Below are positions 49,857 through 58,590 of a DNA stretch of 64,000 bases, piece by piece. The stretch comes from Chaetoceros tenuissimus. Lineage: Eukaryota > Bacillariophyta > Thalassiosirophyceae > Chaetocerotales > Chaetocerotaceae. The stretch lies in contig BLLK01000047.1 in NCBI GenBank assembly GCA_021927905.1, positions 1,302,001 through 1,366,000 on the forward strand. Reading direction: 5' to 3'. Within the stretch, counting starts at the first letter, position 1. Every line of letters starts with the position of its first letter. The position numbers and the translations under genes are program-made. The notes beneath the pieces were generated by a model. The model had not been told where the DNA came from and did not search any database. It was given only the letters and a program-made list of their open reading frames with translations.

Positions 49857-51474
49857 TTACAAGTTTGGATCGGATTTGTAAAAACCATCTACCATTTCAA
49901 GTAAATCTTTTGCACTCTGGCCACTTTTTGCATAGGAATTTGCACATTTGAGGACGACTTCATCAGTCTCTTGAAGAGTGCCCTTTCTAATACGCCCTAC
50001 TCCTTGTGAAATCTTTTTCATCGAATTAGGGGAAATAGTTGCATTGGCAAGAAAGAGATGGTCATCCTCCATTTCTTTCAAGAGAGCGAATCCAGCATCG
50101 TTCTCAATGCTGACAGAACGAGATTCACCTGTCATTGGAGTCGGAACTTGAAGTGGTTGGAGACCATTTCTTCCGTGACGTCCTCCTGTGCGAGCCATAT
50201 CATAGTTCAGAGTAGCAGTGGGGGTTGGCGAATCAAGGTGTTGAACCCCGTATCGATGTGGTTGATGCGCATTCGAGTTGTAAATATCGTTATTCTTCTT
50301 TCTCTTATTGTTCTTCTTATTGGCTCTATGTTCTGCAATGTTCATACCATTGTATTCGTCTGTCAAAGTGATTCCTTGCTGGAATTCGTTTCTATTGCGA
50401 ATGTTATTTAGACTACTAGAATGGAAAACATCAACTGCAGTCATACTATATGCGTTTTGTTCCGCCTCTTCTTTCCAGAGATTTGAAAAGACAACCTCAA
50501 GATTATGACGATGAGCAGCATAGGTTGAAGCGCATTGATCTCTAAGATCGGATAGGCTACTAACTGTAAAGCAATTTGTAAGCTTTTGGATTAAACAAAT
50601 GGAATCATTGGATAAGGTACTTACCATTCTTCTTCTTGTTTGCTGCTGATTCCTTCTCTTGCTCTCTTGCAAGCTGAGTTTGCTCAGAAATCTTGGTAAA
50701 TTCATCACCTTTGAAGAACAAGCTGCAAGTGCAATGGCAAATATCACAGGTGCACAGACATGTCTTTGTATCGATGTTTGGATTGATACTTTCCGGATCA
50801 TTATTGCATTTTCTTGTGATCTCAGTTGCTTGCTTGCATTGCAAACATCCGGTTCCGTCCTGTCTTGAAAGGCAGTTTTGCATGCAACAGAGACATGCAT
50901 ACCTAACTGATTCGTACTTTGGATTTTTAGGTTTCGGAATGATTCCTTTTTGTCTTTTCGAAGCACTCTTGGTTTTCTTTTTGTAATCTTCCATTTCCGC
51001 TTCAAAGGCTGTTCGCTTGGCTACGTTCTCCCTTTTGATTTCTTCCAGAGACTTCCCATGCACAACAAGAAATGAATGGTTACATCCTGGGCATGGTCGT
51101 GTAGAAAGGCGACCCATAGCTACTTCAGTGCCTCCTTCCATCATATTTTCGAATCTGTATTCTGGAGCTTCTTGAACCAGTTGCATGCCTTGTGGCTGAG
51201 CTCCAATCTTCTTCCCAGAACCTCTGCGTGCCTTTTGCCTTTGCGTTTCGGTGAACGTTGCATAATGAGCCTTGACTTCTTCGTCAACAAATTTCTTGAA
51301 AACAACTACACCTGCCGGAGCTTGTTCCATGTCCTTTTCGCTTTTAGATTCAAGCATCTCGATCACTTTGCACAGCATTCTCGCTATATCTTCCAATCCA
51401 GTTGTTTGTTTCATGGATTTGATTTGATTCACTAGCAATTCACAACTATTCTCGTCAGACACAAGAAAACTCAT
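49857..51474 (-). CDS. Cysteine-rich, zinc-binding-like protein of unknown function
   Basis: CDS complement(join(49857..50563,50625..51474)), 518 aa; the 61-bp intron has a GTAAGT donor and a TTACAG acceptor, phase 1, and the joined length is a multiple of three. Cysteine clusters in residues about 127-260 include CPGCNH, YACLCCMQNC, GCLQC and CLCTCDICHCTC, which suggests several zinc sites. The flanking sequence is Lys/Glu-rich (KRENVAKRTAFEAE). The C-terminal half is basic and Asn/His-rich (KKNNKRKKNNDIYNS), then SARGRH-like and a helical end. No family was recognised. It is convergent with the DDE transposase and inside the same pair of direct repeats, so it may be a transposon-borne accessory DNA-binding gene. 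It appears intact. Confidence 0.65.
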
Positions 51475-51587
51475 TGCAACTTGGTCATTTCCAATCCTTT
51501 GTAGAACTTCGAGTTTCCTAGGTCTGTTGAATCCGGTCCCTTGTCCGGTCCTACCTTTCAGTGTTTCAAAATACTGATGGTCTTTTG

Positions 51588-51627
51588 GTGAATTTGGGAA
51601 GTTCCAAGTGGAAGGGTTTGGAACACT
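51588..51627 (+). repeat. Imperfect direct repeat, right member
   Basis: GGTGAATTTGGGAAGTTCCA, then GTGGAAGGGTTTGGAACA, matching 47940..47981 with a few substitutions and small gaps. No second pair of equal quality was noticed elsewhere in the island. Confidence 0.55.
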
Positions 51628-51666
51628 TCAACCTGTTCCAAGCCATTCTTTTACCCATGACTACGC

Positions 51667-51715
51667 GCGTGGAAAACTCGTCCGCGTGGAAAACTCGTCC
51701 GAAACTCGGACGAGC
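51667..51715. repeat. 17-bp tandem duplication followed by an 8-bp hairpin
   Basis: GCGTGGAAAACTCGTCC occurs twice back to back (51667-51683 and 51684-51700). The second copy's end CTCGTCCG pairs with CGGACGAG a few bases later, forming a GC-rich hairpin that contrasts with the AT-rich surroundings. Confidence 0.7.
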
Positions 51716-52185
51716 TCTCTCAGCCACCAACACAGGAAAAGATGTTTTTTCACAACATACAACACCATCACCAACTGAAACTAGACACAACATCAACATA
51801 TATAATAATTAGAAGATGAAAAATCATATACATACACAGTATGGATAACCGTCTTCATCCATAACAATAGAACATGTAAGAGGACATTGTAAATTGAAAA
51901 ATCTGCTTTTCTACAAACATATTTCCTCACGTCTTCGAAGAAAATAAATTTTTCTTTACATTTTACTACCTCTTTTGAAACAGAGTAGATAGCACAACTT
52001 CCTTTTTTGAATTTCCAATGCAGACTGTTCATTCCATGACTCGATTTGAATTACGGAAGGGCAATAGTAGTAGTGGCTCCTAATGTCGCAGCTGTTTTTT
52101 CAAAAAAGGCAAGCGAAATTTTGCATGCATACTGTCACGTAATAGTCAACACACAACTTTTCATTACCAAGGAACACATGAAAAC

Positions 52186-54211
52186 ATGGAGAAGCTAATA
52201 GATAGAGAGGATCTTCTCACTGAGATAAACCGCCCATTTGGTCATACTGAAGGAGATAGGGTTGATAATATCCCTTTACTTCTAGTTCAAATGGAGAAGG
52301 ACATTGAACGTATCATCGCAGCATACGAATCGACGATCAACAGAATTAGTTTATTGAAAGGAATTACAAACATACTTGGAATCAAAAGTTGCCTCACACA
52401 GCTTGAAATATCAACAAAGATTGGAGCTATGGTTGATGCAGTGTCATGTGCACCATCTCTCTATAAACATGCATTTGAGAAGCAAAAGATACAGAATTCA
52501 TTCTCCACTGTCGGTGAAATAACCAATATTGGGTCGAAGGATTCTCCACAATACATTGCATGTCCCGACATTGATATTATACAAAAACAATGTAAGATTA
52601 CATGGACTTCAGATCAACGGGAACATTTCAATCGAAATTTAAAGTCAGGCGTAGAAGAAATTATGCGTAATGGCTACTTAGTGAAGAATGGTTTGATGCG
52701 AGAGGTTTTGCGAAAGATAGTCGGATTAATGGTGAGGAAGTCGAACGGAAGTATTCTCTTGAGCAGATGCATATGCAACGCCACGTATTATTATCAAATA
52801 GAGAAATCGCATCTTATTTTAGAAACGCTGAAGAAGATTTGATTAGGAAAAAAACAAAATGTTGCTGACAACTTGTACCAATCTGCGAGTCAAATAATCA
52901 AACTTAATGAAAAGGCAACTGAAGAACTGACAAAGTTTATCTCCAAAAAACAACCGGATGGATCAGTAATTCTTGAATGGAATAGTTTGACATTACAGCA
53001 AATGAACAAAGTCACTTCTGAAAAACTTCGCGCTTTCTATCTTGTTCGGAAATAACGATCTTCTCCGTGCTGTTTCGGAACCAAAGCTCAAAAAGGGTAA
53101 CCCTGAACAAGTCGCAAATGAGACTCTATCTCCAAATGTAGAGTCTCAGTTCAACTTAGGTAAAGCCTTTGCTGTAAAGAACCAACCAGTAATTGCAGCT
53201 GCGCCTGGAAGAGCTCCTCGAATTGTGTACACTCCATCATTGATCCAGCCGCCATCCACGATTCGTATGGAAGCGAGACCAAATTTCAATGTCACACCGC
53301 ATTTCATACGGAAAGCATGCGTCTCCATATCGTCACTTGATGATAAAGGTGAAGAATTTCTATTGCAGCAACTAGAGAACATTGCAGATTTAGATGATGA
53401 TACATTTTCGGATGTCCTACTCCAGCGTCTGTCACTCAACTTAGAAGTAAGAAGATGCCCAATGGACCATATCATATGGAAAGAATTTTTCATTCCTAAT
53501 TTGAAGCGTGGAGCTGCAATTGTGAAAATGCATGAGTGTGTATTGAATAATGCAGCGTTGCCTGGTCAAAGAGCACAGGACTCTCTTTTTAGTAACTCGT
53601 TTCGGGGGAAAATGGAGTGCTTAAGTGGAAGAGATGGTGCACTGTTGGATGATATTCCAGATCAAATAGGTGCATATTTGTTTGAGGATGAACCAGGTAT
53701 AGGGATATGTCGTGCTGGATCCGCTTCTGTTGGACTGAGAAAAAGGTACAATGGACATGTGGTAGCATCTAAAAGAGAATCACCAGACTCTATTAGATCA
53801 AACTTCTACAATTCTTACCCAGATAAAAGTAGCAATGGAGGGGAGAGGGGTATCAAAGGTAATTTTGAAGACTTGAGACAGATTACTGGGGTCCGCTTCA
53901 AACCAGAGATGGCGGAATCTATCATAGAATTGCTCGAGTGGGACGATGCAATCCTAAGTTTTCTTGAAACTAAGGGAACTGGATCGTTGTTGGAGAAGAA
54001 AACCAGAATGGTCTGTTACTTCTTCGAGAAGATATTTGATTTGATGATCGGTTTACACATGAATCTATCTAGAAATCCGGGGTTTGAAATGTTTCTAGGT
54101 GTATGGAATAATAACAGTATTGAGTGTAATTACAATGTGTTGGGTTTATCTTTTGTTGTTTCACTATTGCATGTAGCATGTGAAGAAGTAGTGGTGTCAG
54201 TTCTTTTCTAG
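52186..54211 (+). pseudogene. Broken gene with a GIY-YIG-like domain
   Basis: Three open blocks follow each other on the plus strand (52186..52842, 52873..53055 and 53042..54211) in changing frames. About three frame breaks are apparent, so the gene is not expressed as one protein as it stands. The first block is a helical region with no family match. The third block (389 codons) has, near its residues 205-265, QIGAYLFEDEPGIGICRAG, then LRKRYNGHVVASK and NFYNSYPD. The spacing of GxY, the second Ile/Gly strand, Arg and His resembles a GIY-YIG nuclease fold. That is a by-eye similarity only. Origin (host, transposon or other) is unresolved; position suggests it pairs with the hAT-like gene that converges on it. 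Confidence 0.5.
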
Positions 54212-54430
54212 TGTTTTGTGCTGTTTTGTGTGGTCAATATGACGTCATCTTTGAGACTCCAATCCTATTTCGTCATTGGATTGTACAATGAATAGAAATT
54301 CAACCGAAGGCGGAGGGCGGAAGACTTTGAAAAGACTTCCTTCAAAATGCAAGGAATAATTATTTCTGATGCCATCATAAGTATTTCTTCTAGCAGCAAA
54401 GGAATAGTCTAAGAAAGTATCAAAACATTT

Positions 54431-56628
54431 TCACAGTAGTTGTAAGTCAATCAAACTAATTATGACATCCCTTATATCTACCTTCGCTCCTTCTTCATTT
54501 TCGATATGCTGCATTTGATCTCTCACGTCAGGGATAACATTGTCTGCTCCTTCTTCTTCATTTTCCATATAGAGATTATTTATCATTTCCAACGTATGCC
54601 TTTTCTTTGCTCTTCGTTTGCGAGTGAGCTTTCTATCTGTATACAACTCCGATGGATCTGGCTCTGTTTCGAAATCAAAGTGCATATTATTTGCAAGGTC
54701 TTGCAATTCAATAATTTCCGCTTTCATTCCATTTATGAATACTGGATCGCAAAACTCTTTGAAACCGAAATTTTTCAGTTCATCAATGTGCCTTTTGATT
54801 TCATCAACTGTTTGACCATCTTGAAGCCATAGAATGTCAAAGATTTTACATGCATTGAATGCCTTTTGCGCTTTTCTTATTGATTCATCTGAAAACAGTT
54901 TCTCATACTTATCAAAGACAACCTTTGCAATGTCTTTACAGTACTCAATGAAGTCATCTTCTGAAATCAATCCATCAAACGTTCCATCAAGCTCAAGTAA
55001 TTCATCTTCGTGTTCTGCCAATTCCTTTTTCTTCTCATCTATTTCCTTCTTCTTAGCTTCCAATTCTTCCTTTTTCTTATCAACATTACCTTGCATATCA
55101 ATTGCAGTTGATGTACGACGACCTGCCATTGCAGCGAAGTCTTGGTGGTTATTCCTACGCCTTCCTCTAGCCGACGTTGACCTTCCATTCGCATCAGCCA
55201 AAGCACTTTCTGCTTCTTCAAGTGATGCCTGTAAATTCTCTTTTTCTGCATTTAATGTATTGATTGAAGATTCTGCTTCATCTATCTGCGCAAGTATTGG
55301 ATTGCGTTGTTTTGCAACTTCCTCAGCTGCGTGTCTACATTGCTTTCTAGTTGATGACTCCTCTGAAAAGTGTGGTCCTCGTCGCACAAAATTCTCAATT
55401 CGTTCAAGAATTGTATACACACAGATAGTGAGGGGGTCTTCTCCTTCTGAAAGGTAAGTTGCTAGACAGAACTCTCGACCTATTTCTGCAATTGTCGCCA
55501 CCTGCACTTAATTTTTAATAACTTTAGAGTTGTGTCATATGACTTCTTCAACTTGACAATCGATTTCTCTGACAACTTCTTAGCCTCTGCATAAGGAACC
55601 CAAGTTGAAATTATATTTCTTATTCCAAAACCATTTAGCTGTACTGACTGCTCCCAGTCCAGATACCAGCGCACTCCTCCTGCTATGACGGGCGATTCGT
55701 TCATGGACTCTTTTGCAAAGATATATAGCTTCCCACGGAACATGATAGCAGTGTTTAAATGTTTCTGAAATTCGTAGTATTCCTTACATATCTTTTTGAA
55801 CTCCTTTCCCGGTCCTGAGAATACATGTGGAAAACATGGGAAAAAGGACGGTTTGTAAAATGACTTGGTATTGATCTCAGATATTGCTTTTTGATTATTT
55901 TTCGCTCGATCCATAATTGAGGCTTTCCAATTCTCTAAGTCTAAACCAAACCTTTTCAACTCATTTATTAGGTGCACTGCTATTCCTTCTCCTGACAAAG
56001 ATGTTTGATATAACTGCAGAGAAATTAGTATCTCCACAATCTTGTGGTCATGGATGCGCACCAACCGCAGTTCTGCATTTGCCCCAAGTGGGCTTCCGTC
56101 AGATATTGAAACAAAAGCAGGATAACAACCATCCAAAGTCCACTTGATTTTCTTTAGCTGCTTTTCCCGCAACGATTTCCCAATTAGTCGAGGTAAATCT
56201 TTCACATTACCAAGATTCAAATTTGGGTTTCCCTTCAAATCAAGCGCTTCCTTGATTGTCTCAAGCATCGAATCCGACATGTTACTTTTGAGGTGTATCT
56301 CATAGACCTGCATTCTAAATTTGTCCACCACCTTATCAACAGTCAGACCTGCTAAGTCTTCTTCAAGTTGCTTTTTCTTAAGCTGCTCAATAACTTCGTC
56401 TAGGATTCGCTCATCAGCTTCCTTGCTGGTTTCGCCTTCTTTCCTGCCACTAGTGATTAGACTTTCCTGTGTCTTCGTGAATGAATTCCAATGCTTATCA
56501 CCAGCTAAATGTTGGCCAAATTTTTTCGGGACATAAGTATAACAATTGTTGCAGAATACTTTTCCATCTCTGTATGTAAGACTGTGTCCCTTTTTTATTA
56601 GGCCCTCCTCTCTCAAAAGGTGGGGCAT
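54431..56628 (-). mobile_element. hAT-like DNA transposase gene, one frame break
   Basis: Two overlapping minus-strand blocks, 56628..55480 (382 codons) and 55507..54431 (358 codons), in different frames. The first starts with a BED/C2H2-like zinc finger, VFCNNCYTYVPKKFGQHL followed by GDKH (about 29-50), then an RNase H-like core: VSISDGSPLG (first Asp), SIMDRAKNNQKAI (second Asp), FPCFPHVFSG and VRWYLDWEQ, in the order seen in hAT-type transposases. The second block opens with TIAEIGREFCLATYLSEGED, like the post-catalytic hAT helix region, then coiled coil. The frame changes near an A-rich run at about 55,520, and no splice sites explain it. This suggests a recently dead or mis-sequenced copy. 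Terminal inverted repeats were not found. Confidence 0.6.
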
Positions 56629-57557
56629 TCTTCTTGGTTACTATGCATTTCCAAGGTTTGGAAATAAAATTGTCAAACTCAAATCTACTCTTGCAAGTAT
56701 AGGGATCTTTAATTCCAATTGTGGCTGTGCGAGAAAAAGGTGCACCAAAATAGAAAAGTGAGAGCAGATTCGGCGATAAATTGAGGCCTATTTAGATCCA
56801 GATCGAGGTAGGTTTATGTGGGATGAGTAGGATAGGTAGGTTGTGGTAGGATGGATATTTCCCGAGTGGGGTTTGCTCAACGTCTCTCGTTTCTCCTATT
56901 TCATTTTTGTATCATGCATATCCTCAATGTCTCATCTATGAGAGTTTTCATTGTTCATCTCTTCCACAAGCACGAATTCACCAACATTATTTGTCAAACA
57001 GCTCGTAAATACCACAACCAAGCTACCTGTCTACTTGCTTCCTATGGTAGTAAAAGATACGCTTGCAGCTTCAAACCCAAAATCTTCAGCAATATTTTTC
57101 AAATCTATACATATTTTTCGTCCAATCAAAAGAAAGGTAGCCATCATGATATGACAATAATCACAACACCATGAAAAGAGCGAAGCAGATTCTTCAAGTC
57201 CTCTAGAACTCGTTAGTCGTCGTCTCTCGCTCTATCTTGCTTGTTGCTTGCTTTTCCTTGTTCATCAAATGGCAACTGAGCTTTTTTCTATCTTTTCTCC
57301 CACATGAAACGACTTCTCAACCATCATATATTATCCTAACAACATAGAACTGAATGCACCAATTATATATAGAAATGCGGACTATGTAGAAAGCTGATAG
57401 TGTGATGATTGATGATTGATTATGCAGTTATGTATCGCGTTCTATGTGCTTGTGCTGGACTCTGAAACAAGTTCATCCAAAAAACAAAAAACTTTTTAAA
57501 AGCTCGATTCTGATTGGCTATCTTTTTTAAAAACTCAACGCTGATTGGCTACTTTAT
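56629..57557. other. Spacer up to the duplication breakpoint
   Basis: About 930 bp. Small overlapping plus-strand frames near 56851-57174 show no family features. It includes a GGTAGG-rich stretch (56805-56850) and the 31-bp tandem duplication next to the breakpoint. No gene is supported. Confidence 0.45.
57493..57551. repeat. 31-bp tandem duplication with CCAAT boxes next to the breakpoint
   Basis: TTTTTAAAAGCTCGATTCTG continues as ATTGGCTA; a second diverged copy begins 31 bp later (57524). Each copy contains ATTGG, a reverse CCAAT box. The array ends six bases before the start of the duplicated segment at 57558. Confidence 0.75.
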
Positions 57558-57578
57558 CTTGAAACGTGGACTCCGGAG

Positions 57579-58541
57579 ATGGTTGAAATCTTTCAAACTA
57601 GACACTTTTCCAATTCGAAATACTTGAACTCGCAAAATGATCTTCAAAGCATTGGACCCTTTCACATTTGCTCTTCTGACCCAATCAATTACAAGCTAGG
57701 AGCTCAAGAAACAGAGGTTACTATTCTCGATTGTGATGACATACTACGGGAGACTATCTCTTTTCTAGACTATTACTCTCTAAACAAAATGAGTTATGTT
57801 TCCAAGAGAGTGAACAGAATTGTTACTTCTTTGAAGAAAGAGGCTGCCCATGATTTGATTAATCGAATGCCTTTTGGTGTGGATGTTCATAGGTCGCTTG
57901 GGACACCTATCTATTGTCCAACTTTTCACTTCAACAAGTCGTGGGATCCAAAGTACAATGATTTTGATATCCTCGATTTTGACCGGTATCCAGATGGCCA
58001 TCCAGTCATCGATCTAATCATGGACTTCATGAAAAGATTTGATTTATTTGATTATTGGAGTTATAATGAGGAGACTGGCGAAGTGAATTGGGAGACCATG
58101 GAAACTTATTCAGTTGCTGTATGCCATTGTATTCACGAATACTCCAGTTTTTCTAGCCAGACAGTTCTAAACTTCATCCTGGAAGATCCGGAATTATCTG
58201 CCAACTTTATTCAAGAGGATTACAGGGGAGAGGATTGGATTGGGTTACATGTGATACCACGACGACGCGCTACGTTGAAAGAAGCATGGGAACTATTAGT
58301 TGATCGAGTAGTTTTTGATGTAGATTTGAAGGATTTGCCTAAAAAGAACAATCAAAAATACATGATATACAATTTGTTATCTGCAGCGGATCCGTCATCT
58401 ATTCACATTTCTCACATCCATGCGAGCGTCATCAGTGGCCTCTGCGCGAATGAGCATTCCGCCTATGATAATGTTGCTATTTCTTTTCAAGTGAATGGCG
58501 AAAGACTAGAATTCAGCGGATTTGTTTACAACATAGGTTAG
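57579..58541 (+). CDS. F-box-like protein, right copy, 5'-truncated but open frame
   Basis: 320 codons from the first ATG (MVEIFQTRHFSNSKYL) to the same stop as the left copy. The frame is continuous, because the G missing from the left copy is present here (HPVIDLIMDF). The F-box-like segment lies at about residues 54-92. Compared with the left copy it lacks the N-terminal 59 or so codons and the original promoter, since the duplicated segment begins at 57558. Two residues differ (IHASVIS here, IHTSAIS on the left). If expressed, transcription would start from sequence upstream of the breakpoint, where two CCAAT boxes lie. Function beyond possible SKP1 binding is unknown. Confidence 0.6.
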   Translation: MVEIFQTRHFSNSKYLNSQNDLQSIGPFHICSSDPINYKLGAQETEVTILDCDDILRETISFLDYYSLNKMSYVSKRVNRIVTSLKKEAAHDLINRMPFGVDVHRSLGTPIYCPTFHFNKSWDPKYNDFDILDFDRYPDGHPVIDLIMDFMKRFDLFDYWSYNEETGEVNWETMETYSVAVCHCIHEYSSFSSQTVLNFILEDPELSANFIQEDYRGEDWIGLHVIPRRRATLKEAWELLVDRVVFDVDLKDLPKKNNQKYMIYNLLSAADPSSIHISHIHASVISGLCANEHSAYDNVAISFQVNGERLEFSGFVYNIG

Positions 58542-58590
58542 AAATAAAATGGAAACTCATCAAACGTATTTTCTGTTAATTTACAATCAA

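Larger units (their letters stand above)
51475..52185. other. Spacer with direct repeats and hairpin between two gene pairs
   Basis: About 710 bp without a credible gene. It holds the right member of the 40-bp direct repeat (51588..51627), a 17-bp tandem duplication with a hairpin (51667..51715) and a GGTCC/GGACC-rich stretch near 51535-51552. It is the shared 5' region of the cysteine-rich gene and the broken gene to its right. Confidence 0.5.

Noticed and set aside
54834-55457. 207-codon plus-strand ORF rich in Ser and Phe
   Set aside because: Antisense of the Lys/Glu-rich coiled-coil part of the hAT-like gene; such Ser/Phe/Leu frames are typical shadows of coiled-coil coding strands.
56851-57174. 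Overlapping plus-strand ORFs before the breakpoint
   Set aside because: Two overlapping frames, no family match and no splice or domain evidence.
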